Part shown: positions 8,946-17,334 of the stretch, piece after piece
Position numbering within the stretch: the stretch's first letter is position 1
Layout of the letters: every line of letters begins with the position of its first letter
From: Clostridia bacterium
GTDB taxonomy: Bacteria; Bacillota_A; Clostridia; Oscillospirales; Acutalibacteraceae
Assembly: GCA_009930155.1 (NCBI GenBank)
Contig: RZYX01000020.1
Coordinates: 1-28,018, forward strand
Reading direction: 5' to 3'
DNA: 28,018 nucleotides
Notes under the pieces: generated by a model
Seen by the model: the letters and a program-made list of their open reading frames with translations, nothing else
Told to the model about the DNA's origin: nothing
Database searches by the model: none
Translations under genes and position numbers: made by a program

Positions 8946-8974
8946 TTGACATAATTTTATTTTATCTATATAAT
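8946..8974 (+). promoter_or_regulatory. Sigma-A promoter of the 9013 gene
   Basis: TTGACA 8946-8951, a 17-bp spacer and TATAAT 8969-8974 are a perfect consensus match. The gene should therefore be transcribed on its own and constitutively strongly, unless repressed. Confidence 0.85.
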
Positions 8975-9012
8975 AAAATATATCTAGTGTTTTTATATTA
9001 AGGAGGAAAATT

Positions 9013-9999
9013 ATGATTCGTCAAGGTTTAAAAAAATATGCTCAAGAACTTGGTTTCAAAGTTGGGGGTGGAGTGGCATACGGCGTATATAAGCAGTATT
9101 TGCTCACTCTTAAAGAGGGGTCAAATTGGAAAGCAGTAGCTTTTTCAGTGGATCTTACAGATGAAGCTGTAAAGAGTGAATTACAGGATGCGTTGTCAAT
9201 TACTTCTTTTGATAAGAGGCTAGGGGTAAGAAGTGTTTCAATCAATCATGCTGTGTTTGAGGTTGTGTTTAAAGATACCTTTAAAACAATCTCTAAGATG
9301 AGCGATGCTATTGAGATTATTATTGAAAAAATGGCAGCTATAGGGGTAAAGAGCATGGAAAGTTGTTCCTATTGCTGGGAATCTCTTTTTGAAGGGGATA
9401 ACAAAGCGGTGCTAATTTGCGGGAAAGTTTTTAGCATGCATTCCGCTTGTGTAAGAAAATATGAGGATGAGGTTAGGGAAAATGCAGAAGCGGCTAAAAA
9501 TGAAGGAAATGTGCTCAAGGGCATCATTGGTGCTACCATTGGTGCTATTGTTGGTGCTATTCCTTGGGCGGTAGCATTCTATTTTGGATGGTTTGTTGGA
9601 TGGCTAGGCTTTTTGATAGGAATTGCTGCCCAAAAAGGATATGAACTTTTCAAAGGGCGAGAAACTAAGGTAAAGGGTGTTGTTATTTTAATAGTATCTC
9701 TTCTTATCGTTGTTTTTGCAGAATATAGTACATATCTTTTTAGCTGGTGGTATGAATTTAGCACTGATCCTGAACTTGTAGTATACAACCTTTCTTTTAC
9801 GGAAATATTCCATTTTCTAAATTCAAGCATAGCTGAAGATGCAGAAATAAAGAGAACTGTTATTGGCGATATTTTAATGGGTTGGCTTTTTGCTGGACTG
9901 GGTGTTCTTTCAACAATACGCCAGATTTTTACAAAAACTACTCTTGCTGGAATTGCTCCTGTAGTTCTTGGAGATAATGTAACACGGGAAACTGTTTGA
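9013..9999 (+). CDS. Membrane protein with treble-clef-like Cys/His cluster
   Basis: I do not recognise the family. The 328-residue protein has a soluble N-terminal domain of about 110 residues. A metal-site pattern follows: Cys118-x2-Cys121, then Cys136-x6-His143-x2-Cys146, as in treble-clef or LIM-like zinc fingers. After a charged linker come hydrophobic helices near 168-208 (Gly/Ala-rich, GATIGAIVGAIPWAVAFY), 222-246 and 285-303. The start is fixed by aaggagg 6 nt upstream. It has its own strong promoter and terminator, so it is a single-gene unit. The N-terminal half probably faces the cytoplasm. A sensor or membrane-stress role would be a guess. Confidence 0.85.
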   Translation: MIRQGLKKYAQELGFKVGGGVAYGVYKQYLLTLKEGSNWKAVAFSVDLTDEAVKSELQDALSITSFDKRLGVRSVSINHAVFEVVFKDTFKTISKMSDAIEIIIEKMAAIGVKSMESCSYCWESLFEGDNKAVLICGKVFSMHSACVRKYEDEVRENAEAAKNEGNVLKGIIGATIGAIVGAIPWAVAFYFGWFVGWLGFLIGIAAQKGYELFKGRETKVKGVVILIVSLLIVVFAEYSTYLFSWWYEFSTDPELVVYNLSFTEIFHFLNSSIAEDAEIKRTVIGDILMGWLFAGLGVLSTIRQIFTKTTLAGIAPVVLGDNVTRETV

Positions 10000-10090
10000 A
10001 CCCACTACTAAGCCCTTAAATCATTGGGTGTTATGTTGATTCATTTTCACTTAACAAACTAGTTTATATCGCAAGAAATATAGAAAATTA

Positions 10091-10133
10091 AAAGCCACAA
10101 TCCCACAATAAATACTGGGTTTGTGGCTTTTTT
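10091..10133 (+). terminator. Terminator after the 9013 gene
   Basis: AAAGCCACAA (10091-10100) pairs with TTGTGGCTTT (10121-10130). An inner CCCA/TGGG helix forms beyond one mismatch, and a T run follows. Confidence 0.85.
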
Positions 10134-10162
10134 ATTCATAGGCATAAAACACAAGGTTTCTA

Positions 10163-10191
10163 TTGCGACATTATCTTTTTTGTTGTATAAT
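10163..10191 (+). promoter_or_regulatory. Promoter of the CPBP-tadA-mrp-sms cluster
   Basis: TTGCGA 10163-10168, a 17-bp spacer and TATAAT 10186-10191 match sigma-A. The start of transcription would be near 10198, leaving a leader of about 320 nt before the first gene. Confidence 0.65.
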
Positions 10192-10197
10192 ATATTC

Positions 10198-10517
10198 GTT
10201 ATTTTAATTGAACTTAGCTTGTTAATATACTTTTATATTATTAAAAAATAAAAGCTGTTTGCAGTTCAATAACAACCTAAAGAGCAAGGGAATTTAATCA
10301 CTGGAATTCGCAGCCTAGACAGATTTTATTTTTGCGGGGTAAAGTGATTAATAGCATTAAATACACATATATATTGCCGATAAGAAGAGTTAGTTTACTT
10401 CTAAGTGAAAGGGTCACGCACTTTAACAATATTAGGCGTGGTGCAACATCTTTTTGTTGTAATTTTTGCATTCGTGGTAAGCGTATTAGCTTAATTGAAA
10501 TAAGGCGGGGCTTTTAA
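10198..10517 (+). other. Long untranslated leader, possibly structured RNA
   Basis: No convincing gene is present. A TTG-initiated frame at 10332-10517 has no ribosome binding site and a composition unlike a protein. Several arms can pair: ATTGAAC 10207-10213 with GTTCAAT 10264-10270, enclosing AGCTT/AAGCT; and AATCACT 10296-10302 with AGTGATT 10343-10349, enclosing CGCA/TGCG. Smaller hairpins follow (CAACA with TGTTG, and AAGTG with CACTT). It matches no riboswitch class I can recognise. Confidence 0.4.
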
Positions 10518-11573
10518 ATGAACCAATTTTTTCAACAATCACCTTATGGGAAAATTCCTGTTGAATTTGGTGACAATTTTTTTGAAATAAAAGGTGAAAC
10601 ACCAAATCGCACAGAGAAAAGGCAATTGATGCTGCTTAGCACCCTTGTCGGTCTTGGTGTGATTTTTTTTATTGCATTACAGCAGACAGTGCCATATATA
10701 TTTGTGTGGCTTGGGGTTGGCCCCATATACCTTTCAAATCAATTAGCACAAGCCGCAATTGAGGCATTAATTTCAATTTTTTGTATATTTATTCCGTTTG
10801 CAATTATATATCGTGTTATTAGCAAACGAATATCTTCAGAGACGGAGATATTGCCTTTTAAAAAGCCTGTTTCCCAAAAAGTTTTTGGTGTTGCTATCGC
10901 AATGGGCATACTAGCACTATTGCTTAGTAACTATCTTACGGGCGTGTTTATTTTTTATATGGACAGTATTGGAGTTAAGTTTACCGCTCCTGAGACTCAA
11001 AAGTTTTCAGGCGGAACAGCTACATTTTTGTTTTATATTATTAGAGGTGCTATGGTTCCTGCACTTATTGAAGAGTTTGCATTAAGAGGGGTTGTAATGC
11101 AGCCACTGCGTAAGTTTGGGGATAAATTCGCCATAGTTATGAGTTCTCTTATTTTTGCTGTTATGCACGGGAATATGGTTCAAGCTCCATTTGCATTTAT
11201 ACTTGGCTGTGCTATTGGCTATCTTGTTATTATTACAGGCACTCTTTGGACGGGAGTGATTATTCATTTTACAAACAATGCATTTTCCGTTGTTATGTCT
11301 GTAGTGTCAACTCAAATGGACTATGATATTTATTTTAAGGTATATTCAATTTTTAGCGTAGCTGCTTTATTAATAGGTGGTGCGGCAACTGCTTTGTTTA
11401 TTTTTAATCGAAGTCAATATCCGTATCTTAAAAGTAGGGGCGGAGTCACCCGTGATTTAAAAAGAAAATATTTCAGAAGTGCCTCAAAAACTTATTTGCT
11501 TAACCCTGCACTACTTGTTGCATTAGGAATTTTAATATATAATATGGCTGATTACATTTCGTTTGGGGGATAA
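10518..11573 (+). CDS. CPBP-family intramembrane metalloprotease
   Basis: This is a polytopic membrane protein of the CPBP family (CAAX proteases and bacteriocin-processing enzymes, Abi/Rce1-like). The three catalytic motifs are visible: EEFALR (EExxxR, 185-190), FAVMH (FxxxH, 213-217) and HFTNN (HxxxN, 250-254). At least seven hydrophobic segments span the 351 residues, and a hydrophilic N-terminus of about 35 residues precedes them. The ribosome binding site is weak (ggcgggg, 8 nt upstream). It lies 2 nt before tadA, so the genes are co-transcribed. The substrate is unknown. Members process peptides, act in bacteriocin self-immunity, or have housekeeping roles. Confidence 0.9.
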   Translation: MNQFFQQSPYGKIPVEFGDNFFEIKGETPNRTEKRQLMLLSTLVGLGVIFFIALQQTVPYIFVWLGVGPIYLSNQLAQAAIEALISIFCIFIPFAIIYRVISKRISSETEILPFKKPVSQKVFGVAIAMGILALLLSNYLTGVFIFYMDSIGVKFTAPETQKFSGGTATFLFYIIRGAMVPALIEEFALRGVVMQPLRKFGDKFAIVMSSLIFAVMHGNMVQAPFAFILGCAIGYLVIITGTLWTGVIIHFTNNAFSVVMSVVSTQMDYDIYFKVYSIFSVAALLIGGAATALFIFNRSQYPYLKSRGGVTRDLKRKYFRSASKTYLLNPALLVALGILIYNMADYISFGG

Positions 11574-11575
11574 TT

Positions 11576-12028
11576 ATGTCTGACGAGTATTTTATGGGTC
11601 AGGCAATGGCACTTGCACAGCAGGCGGCAGATGAAGGCGAAGTTCCTGTGGGTGCTATTGTTGTTAAAGATGGTGAGATTGTTGGTAGGGGGCATAACCG
11701 CAGGGAAACCACAAAAAATGCACTCGCCCATGCGGAGCTTGAAGCGATAAACGATGCTTGTAAAACTCTTGGCGGTTGGCGTCTTTTTGCTTGCGACTTA
11801 TATGTAACACTTGAACCGTGCCCAATGTGTGCGGGAGCTATAATAAATTCTAGGATAAAGAGGCTCGTATATGGAGCGGATGACCCAAAAGCAGGCTCTG
11901 CGGGCTCTGTAATCAACCTTTTTGATTTGCCATATAATCATCGCCCAATGATTGAAGGCGGAGTTTTAAAAGATGAATGTTCAAAAATTCTTACGGATTT
12001 TTTTAAAAGATTAAGAGTTAAAAATTAA
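11576..12028 (+). CDS. tadA: tRNA-specific adenosine deaminase
   Basis: TadA deaminates adenosine-34 to inosine in the anticodon of tRNA-Arg(ACG), allowing decoding of CGU, CGC and CGA. The 150-residue protein has the zinc site of the cytidine-deaminase fold: HAE at 52-54 (zinc His and catalytic Glu) and PCPMC at 81-85 (two zinc Cys). GEVPVGAIVV at 21-30 and GRGHNRRE at 38-45 are typical of TadA. It starts 2 nt after the CPBP gene and is followed by mrp after 34 nt. Confidence 0.93.
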   Translation: MSDEYFMGQAMALAQQAADEGEVPVGAIVVKDGEIVGRGHNRRETTKNALAHAELEAINDACKTLGGWRLFACDLYVTLEPCPMCAGAIINSRIKRLVYGADDPKAGSAGSVINLFDLPYNHRPMIEGGVLKDECSKILTDFFKRLRVKN

Positions 12029-12062
12029 TATATAATCATTTGATTTATAGGAGATGTTACAA

Positions 12063-12896
12063 ATGAGTGAGAATATAAACGGATGTGACCATGATTGTGG
12101 TTCATGCTCATCAAAGTGTGAAAAGGCGGATACAATTCTAGCGCAAAATGACCATAGTAATGTTAAAAAGGTTATTGGCGTTGTTAGCGGCAAGGGTGGT
12201 GTTGGAAAGTCGCTTGTTACTTCTCTTCTTGCTGTTGCTGCAAAAACAAGAGGCAACAAAGTTGCAATTCTTGATGCAGATATTACAGGGCCATCTATTC
12301 CAAAGGCTTTTGGAATTACTGAAAAGGCAGTGTCAACAGAGATTGGATTAATTCCAGAGCAGAGCAAAACTGGTATAAATATTATGTCTGTTAATTTGTT
12401 GCTTGATGAAGAAACAGCACCAGTAGTTTGGCGTGGTCCAGTAATAAGTGGTGTTATTCAGCAGTTTTGGAAAGATGTCGCTTGGGGCGATATTGATTAT
12501 ATGTTTGTTGATATGCCTCCAGGAACAGGTGATGTTCCGCTTACTGTTTATCAATCTATTCCAATCGATGGAATAATAATCGTATCAACACCTCAAGATT
12601 TAGTAAAAATGATAGTCACTAAGTCTTATAATATGGCAAAGATGATGAACATTCCAGTCATTGGCATTGTTGAAAACATGAGTTATGCTCAGTGCCCTGA
12701 TTGTGGCAAAAAAATCGAAGTCTTTGGCAAGAGCAAAGCAGACGAGATAGCAAAAGAGCTTAATATCAAGGTACTTGCAAAATTGCCTATAGACAGTAAA
12801 ACCGCAGAATTTGTCGATAATGGTACTGTAGAGCTTGCAGATGAATCACTTCTTCAACCTGTTATGGACAGCATTATTGACTTTATAAAGGAGTAA
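12063..12896 (+). CDS. mrp: Mrp/NBP35-type P-loop ATPase, Fe-S cluster carrier
   Basis: This ATPase is thought to bind and deliver Fe-S clusters. I choose ATG 12063 (277 residues) because taggag at 12048-12053 would overlap an ATG at 12054. The N-terminus has a four-cysteine motif (Cys8-x3-Cys12-x2-Cys15-x3-Cys19), as in NBP35-like proteins. Next come the deviant Walker A SGKGGVGKS (42-50), DADITGPSIP, VDMPPGTGD (149-157) and the CPDC cluster site at 211-214. It is 3 nt upstream of smsC, which supports a shared role in Fe-S assembly. The exact name (Mrp, ApbC) is a matter of convention. Confidence 0.92.
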   Translation: MSENINGCDHDCGSCSSKCEKADTILAQNDHSNVKKVIGVVSGKGGVGKSLVTSLLAVAAKTRGNKVAILDADITGPSIPKAFGITEKAVSTEIGLIPEQSKTGINIMSVNLLLDEETAPVVWRGPVISGVIQQFWKDVAWGDIDYMFVDMPPGTGDVPLTVYQSIPIDGIIIVSTPQDLVKMIVTKSYNMAKMMNIPVIGIVENMSYAQCPDCGKKIEVFGKSKADEIAKELNIKVLAKLPIDSKTAEFVDNGTVELADESLLQPVMDSIIDFIKE

Positions 12897-12899
12897 AAT

Positions 12900-13634
12900 A
12901 TGTTAGAACTTAAAAACGTATCATTTAAAGTTCAAAGTGACGATGGTGAGCTTGCAATAATAGATGGACTTAACCTTAAAGTAGATGACGGCAAGTTTGT
13001 TGTAGTTACAGGGCCTAACGGCGGTGGCAAGTCAACTCTTGCAAAGCTTATAATGGGAATTGAAAAGCCAACAGGTGGCCAGATACTTCTTGATGGCAAA
13101 GATATAACAAATATGAGTGTGACAGAGCGGGCAAAGCTTGGAATAGGCTATGCTTTTCAGCATCCACCACGCTTTAAAGGGCTTACAGTTCGTGGACTTT
13201 TAAGTCTTGCACATGGCAGTGAACTACCAGACTATGCTTGCTGTGCGTATCTTACAAATGTTGGGCTATGTTCAAAGGATTACCTTAACAGAGAGGTTGA
13301 TACTTCACTCTCTGGTGGAGAGGTTAAGAGAATAGAAATAGCTACTCTTATGGCAAGAAAACTAAAAATTGCTATATATGATGAGCCAGAGGCGGGCATT
13401 GACCTTTGGAGCTTTACAATGCTTGTTGACAGTTTCAAAGCAATTGGTAAGGACAGACACGATAGTGTAATAATAATTTCTCATCAAGAGAGAATAATGG
13501 AACTTGCGGACGAGCTTGTTGTAATTGCAGATGGTAAAATTCGCAATCAAGGACCGAAGGATGAGTTGTTGCCAAACCTTCTTGGTGAGTTTAATGGCCA
13601 ATGCAGTTTGAGGAGAGAGGTTGTGACTAAATAA
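12900..13634 (+). CDS. sufC: SufC-type ABC ATPase (SmsC)
   Basis: This soluble ABC ATPase drives Fe-S scaffold assembly with the next gene. It has 244 residues: Walker A GPNGGGKST (38-46), signature LSGGE (137-141), Walker B IAIYDEPEAGID and switch His195 in IISHQE. FAFQHP-type sequence (YAFQHPPRF) in the Q-loop and EPEAGID rather than EPTSGLD are features of the SufC clade. No membrane partner is nearby. The stop overlaps the next ATG by one base. Because only one SufB/D gene follows and no SufS, SufU or SufE is present, it fits the minimal SmsC form. Confidence 0.9.
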   Translation: MLELKNVSFKVQSDDGELAIIDGLNLKVDDGKFVVVTGPNGGGKSTLAKLIMGIEKPTGGQILLDGKDITNMSVTERAKLGIGYAFQHPPRFKGLTVRGLLSLAHGSELPDYACCAYLTNVGLCSKDYLNREVDTSLSGGEVKRIEIATLMARKLKIAIYDEPEAGIDLWSFTMLVDSFKAIGKDRHDSVIIISHQERIMELADELVVIADGKIRNQGPKDELLPNLLGEFNGQCSLRREVVTK

Positions 13635-14581
13635 TGCAAAACAAATTTGATTTTAAATCATCCCTTAAAAATGTTGATAAAGGTATCTTGGAAGAGATTG
13701 CCGATTTAAAAGGCTCTCCAAGTGGAGCTTATAATATTCGCCGTAATGGTGAGGGAATGGTAAGACATTCTACAGAAAATATAATAATTGAGCCAAAGAA
13801 GGACAAGCCTGGTATTGATGTAACAATTAAGCCAAACACAAAAGGCGAAACAGTGCATATCCCTGTTATTATAACGGAGACAGGCGTAAATGATGTTGTT
13901 TACAATGATTTCTTTATTGGGGAGAATGCAGATGTTTCGATTGTTGCAGGCTGTGGAATTCACAATTGTGGTAGTGAAACAAGCCAGCATGACGGAATAC
14001 ATTCTTTTTATATTGGCAAGAATGCAAAGCTAAAGTATATTGAAAAGCATTATGGCGATGGTGACGGTAAAGGTGAAAGAGTGCTTAATCCAACCACAAT
14101 AGTTGAGGTTGGCGAAGGTGCATATTGTGAAATGGAAATGGTTCAGATAAAGGGCGTTGACTCAACTGTGCGTGAGACCAAAGCCACAGTTGCAGCTGGC
14201 GGCAAGATTGTAATGATTGAAAAACTTATGACACATGGCAACCAGTTTGCACGCTCAAACATGGAGATTAGTCTTGATGGAGAGGACAGTGCAGCACAGA
14301 TAATTTCGAGAACAGTCGGTAAGGGCAATTCAGAGCAAATTTTCTATCCAAAAGCAATTGGAAACAACAGATGCAAAGCTCATGTTCAGTGTGACTCTAT
14401 AATTATGGATAACGCAAAGATAAGTTCTATTCCTGCAATAGCTGCAAATCATACAGATGCACAAATTATTCATGAGGCTGCTATTGGTAAGATTAACAAT
14501 GACCAGCTTGTAAAGCTTCAGACTTTTGGAATGGATGAGGAAGAGGCAGAGAATGTTATACTTCAAGGTTTCTTGAAATAA
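13634..14581 (+). CDS. Short SufB/SufD-family scaffold (SmsB)
   Basis: This is a 315-residue member of the SufBD beta-helix family, shorter than classical SufB (about 470) and lacking the long N-terminal region. The conserved motif GCGIHNCGSETSQHDG (106-121) includes Cys107 and Cys112. The C-terminal part keeps the family pattern (HEAAIGKINNDQLVKLQTFG, then EEAENVILQGF). With the adjacent ATPase it would form the CB complex on which Fe-S clusters are built. No cysteine desulfurase is encoded here, so sulfur must come from elsewhere, for example a distant desulfurase or sulfide. It overlaps sufC by one base, and no clear terminator follows. Confidence 0.88.
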   Translation: MQNKFDFKSSLKNVDKGILEEIADLKGSPSGAYNIRRNGEGMVRHSTENIIIEPKKDKPGIDVTIKPNTKGETVHIPVIITETGVNDVVYNDFFIGENADVSIVAGCGIHNCGSETSQHDGIHSFYIGKNAKLKYIEKHYGDGDGKGERVLNPTTIVEVGEGAYCEMEMVQIKGVDSTVRETKATVAAGGKIVMIEKLMTHGNQFARSNMEISLDGEDSAAQIISRTVGKGNSEQIFYPKAIGNNRCKAHVQCDSIIMDNAKISSIPAIAANHTDAQIIHEAAIGKINNDQLVKLQTFGMDEEEAENVILQGFLK

Positions 14582-14728
14582 TAAAAACTGGACGACACAT
14601 TGCATAGTAATTAGATTTATTAGTTTATATTAGTAACAATTCTTCTCGCTAAATTATTAGCATTATAATTATTGAAATATCATATATATAACGGTATCCA
14701 TGACTTTACCCGAAAGGCGTGAGGATAG

Positions 14729-15769
14729 TTGTATATACTTGTTCATCGTAATAAGTTGATTTTTATTGCGAGTAAAATTATTATAATGCTGATACTTATA
14801 GCGGGTTGTTTTATTTTTTTTGGCCAGTCAAACTCGGTAAGAGTTGAGGAAAAGGTGCAAAAAGATTTAATCAAGTGGGTGGATTTAAAGTTCACTTATG
14901 AAGCATTAGATTATGCAGTAAAGCTTGATATAAAATATCATGATAGTAATACTCCTATGAGCTTTATCAATCTTTTGGCATATATATCAGCCAAAAACGG
15001 AAATAATTTCAGCAACTTTAAGACTAGTCAACTAGACGATGTGGCGGAACAACTTAAAGCAGGCAAAACAATGGATGAACTTAGTGCTAATTTAAAATAT
15101 TATAATTACTATAATGAAACTTATACAGCGGCACTTTCAGGCCTTGTTGGCGATTATGAAATTGAGGTTGAGGACGAAACATCTTCGACGGGTAAAAAGT
15201 GGGAAAAAAAATATGGCATAAAAGCGTTTTCGCCAATTGCCAAAGGATTTTATTATACAGATTATGATGATTTTTGTGTAAATCGTTCCTATGGATTTTC
15301 GAGAAAGCATCTCGGACACGATATGATGGGATACATTGGAACTCCTATTATTGCCGTTGAGGGCGGAATAATTGAAGAACTTGGTTGGAATCAATACGGC
15401 GGTTGGCGTATTGGAATACGAAGTCATGACTCCAAACGATATTATTATTATGCTCATATGCGTAAGAATTTTCCATATAATAAGTCGCTTAAGATTGGCT
15501 CAGTTGTTAAAGCAGGTGATGTTATTGGTTATATGGGGCGAACCGGATACAGCCTTAAAGAAAATGTAAATAATATGACCGAGACGCATCTTCACATTGG
15601 GCTTCAGCTTGTTTTTGATGAGTCACAAAAAGAGTGTGACAATGAAATTTGGGTTGATACTTATCCCATTATTCAACTACTTTATCAAAATAAGAGCAAA
15701 GTAGTAAGAAACAACGAAACTAAGGAATACAGTCGAGTTTATAATATTCGTGAAATAGATGAAGAATAA
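14729..15769 (+). CDS. M23-family peptidoglycan endopeptidase, membrane anchored
   Basis: This is a zinc metallopeptidase of the M23 (lysostaphin/LytM) family that cuts peptide cross-links in the cell wall. A short basic N-terminus (VHRNK) precedes one hydrophobic helix (about residues 9-30) that acts as a signal anchor. A roughly 140-residue helical domain follows, then the catalytic domain with HLGHDMMG (HxxxD zinc ligands), YYYYAHM and THLHIGLQ (HxH). Both zinc-ligand motifs are intact, so it should be active. The start is a TTG at 14729 with gagg only 4 nt upstream; a downstream ATG at 14786 is possible but would remove the basic residues. It is followed by a bidirectional terminator. Confidence 0.88.
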   Translation: MYILVHRNKLIFIASKIIIMLILIAGCFIFFGQSNSVRVEEKVQKDLIKWVDLKFTYEALDYAVKLDIKYHDSNTPMSFINLLAYISAKNGNNFSNFKTSQLDDVAEQLKAGKTMDELSANLKYYNYYNETYTAALSGLVGDYEIEVEDETSSTGKKWEKKYGIKAFSPIAKGFYYTDYDDFCVNRSYGFSRKHLGHDMMGYIGTPIIAVEGGIIEELGWNQYGGWRIGIRSHDSKRYYYYAHMRKNFPYNKSLKIGSVVKAGDVIGYMGRTGYSLKENVNNMTETHLHIGLQLVFDESQKECDNEIWVDTYPIIQLLYQNKSKVVRNNETKEYSRVYNIREIDEE

Positions 15770-15863
15770 TACAGGACCATCTGAAACCATTGAAAAACTG
15801 GATTAATAGAAAAAGTTAGGATAATACTTTGGGCATGGTTTTTAAGTTATAGTTTTTATATTT

Positions 15864-15900
15864 CAAAGCACCTAAAGCATTGCTTTAGGTGCTTTGAATT
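15864..15900 (+). terminator. Bidirectional terminator between convergent genes
   Basis: A 16-bp perfect inverted repeat (15864-15879 with 15881-15896; a few central pairs must open to form a loop) lies between the M23 gene and the minus-strand gene ending at 15935. T runs flank the plus-strand side. Confidence 0.85.
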
Positions 15901-15934
15901 TTATTATTAAAATTTTGCAGAACTTATTGTTCCG

Positions 15935-16552
15935 CTATTTATTTATAATTTCTTTTAACTTCTCATCTGCTAACTTTATTTTTTCTTTTCTATTATTTGT
16001 TCTATTTTGAATTTTGATTTTTTCTTTCTCAGATGAGCTATCTTTTAAATAATTATCATATTTGTATAGCCTTCTTTGCCCTGTTCGTATCGTTCTTTCA
16101 TATTTCCTGATTTTCTTATCTTCATGATGACTTCTTTCCGAAGCTAACAAAGGGGAAGTTATAATCTCTTCTTCCATTTTTGCTACTTTATCAAGGATGT
16201 CTTTTTTCTCTGGCATATCTTCAGGAAGATTTTTTAATGAAATTTTTATATCGTCTAAATTACTTAATCTGTGTTCAAGTTCATCAGTAATATTTTCTAC
16301 TAATAATTCAATATGTTCAAGAACTTCTCCATTAGCTCTATTGTAATTTTTCCCGATAATAATCGTAGAAATAGCAAGTATGATTGACGCTATACTTGCT
16401 ATAAAAAATATAAGCCCAATAATTTTTTCGTTTTTCGACATAATGTAAAATGGAATAAGAGCCAGTATAATAATTATGCTAATTATATAAAGCCATATCT
16501 TCTTCTTTTTCCATATCTTATCCGTATTTTTATTTGATTGATTATTGCTCAT
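15935..16552 (-). CDS. Small membrane protein with long charged cytoplasmic tail
   Basis: I do not recognise the family. I choose the ATG at 16552 (MSNNQSNKN, 205 residues) because AAGGAA lies 6 nt upstream. Two hydrophobic helices (IWLYIISIIIILALIPFYIM and IIGLIFFIASIASIILAIST) are near the N-terminus. About 125 highly charged residues follow, rich in Lys and Glu, probably coiled coil or helical. Codon use is strongly AT-biased. The next minus-strand gene starts about 780 nt upstream and the gap between them is about 230 nt, so a joint operon is uncertain. A structural or signalling membrane role is only a guess. Confidence 0.7.
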   Translation of the reverse strand: MSNNQSNKNTDKIWKKKKIWLYIISIIIILALIPFYIMSKNEKIIGLIFFIASIASIILAISTIIIGKNYNRANGEVLEHIELLVENITDELEHRLSNLDDIKISLKNLPEDMPEKKDILDKVAKMEEEIITSPLLASERSHHEDKKIRKYERTIRTGQRRLYKYDNYLKDSSSEKEKIKIQNRTNNRKEKIKLADEKLKEIINK

Positions 16553-16785
16553 TTTATTCCTTCTTACTTCCATGATAATTAATTCTATGGCTTTATTAGT
16601 TCTCAAACATTTTTATCAAATGTTTTTGTATGTTAATACAACTTCTTCAGTTACATTTTGTGTGCCAGTTTTTTATCCTATATAAAATTGTTTTGCTAAA
16701 GGGTTAGTTCTGTTTATTTATATTTTCTTAGATTTTTGTAACAGAATTTAAATTCTTTGAAAAATTTGGATTTTGCAGGTTCGAG

Positions 16786-17334
16786 TTATGTACATTTAGT
16801 GTTTTTTAAAATATTAGTCTTCGAATTGATAAATTCTAGGAATTTTAGTTTTTCCGTTTCTTCTGAAAAAGTGGTTGTTGGAATAATGTATGCACTTATA
16901 GAATTTAAATAAATATAAATAGCTTTTTCTGTTACAGCAATTTTTTCAATTAATGAATAATTCGTTTTAGTTTCAGTGCTTGGTGTGATTTCATGCATAA
17001 ATTCATCATCGAACGTTAATATTGACTCTTTGTTATAAGGTAGGTTGCCTTCTTTTTTCATTTTTTTTATTCTTTTTTTTATGGGTTTTAAAAAATTTTT
17101 TTTACTATAAACAATCCACAATATAGATGAGATTATCATCGGTATTGTTAAGATTAAAGATAATTCAAAATCAGAGGTGGCACCAAATAATATAAGAAGG
17201 TACATAAAACAAATTAATGGGAAAAGAATTTTAAAAAACATAAAAGATTTTTTGCCAGAAGGACTATTTAGTAAATGATATTGATTAAATAATATATAAT
17301 CATCATCATTTAAAGTTATTTTAAACTCAAACAT
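16786..17334 (-). CDS. YcxB-like membrane protein
   Basis: This 182-residue protein resembles the YcxB-like family (unknown function). It has an N-terminal beta stretch (MFEFKITLNDDDYILFNQYH), two close hydrophobic helices (about 34-50 and 57-75), and a C-terminal beta domain of about 90 residues with TFDDEFMHEITPSTETKTNY, then a KIAVTEKAIYIYL strand. The ribosome binding site agaggtag lies just before the ATG at 17334. No enzyme motif is visible. It is flanked on both sides by gaps of about 200 nt. Confidence 0.75.
   Translation of the reverse strand: MFEFKITLNDDDYILFNQYHLLNSPSGKKSFMFFKILFPLICFMYLLILFGATSDFELSLILTIPMIISSILWIVYSKKNFLKPIKKRIKKMKKEGNLPYNKESILTFDDEFMHEITPSTETKTNYSLIEKIAVTEKAIYIYLNSISAYIIPTTTFSEETEKLKFLEFINSKTNILKNTKCT

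Noticed and set aside
10332..10517. 61-codon plus-strand frame before the CPBP protease gene
   Set aside because: It starts with TTG, has no ribosome binding site, and its residues look like random translation of an AT-rich leader. The pairing arms in the DNA suggest RNA structure instead.
14582..14728. c-di-AMP (ydaO-type) riboswitch before the M23 peptidase
   Set aside because: Such switches often precede wall hydrolases, but the space is too short and none of the conserved motifs can be found.
16774..16790. tRNA T-arm-like GGTTCGAGT sequence
   Set aside because: No acceptor, D-arm or anticodon arm can be built around it, and it lies just after the end of a minus-strand gene.
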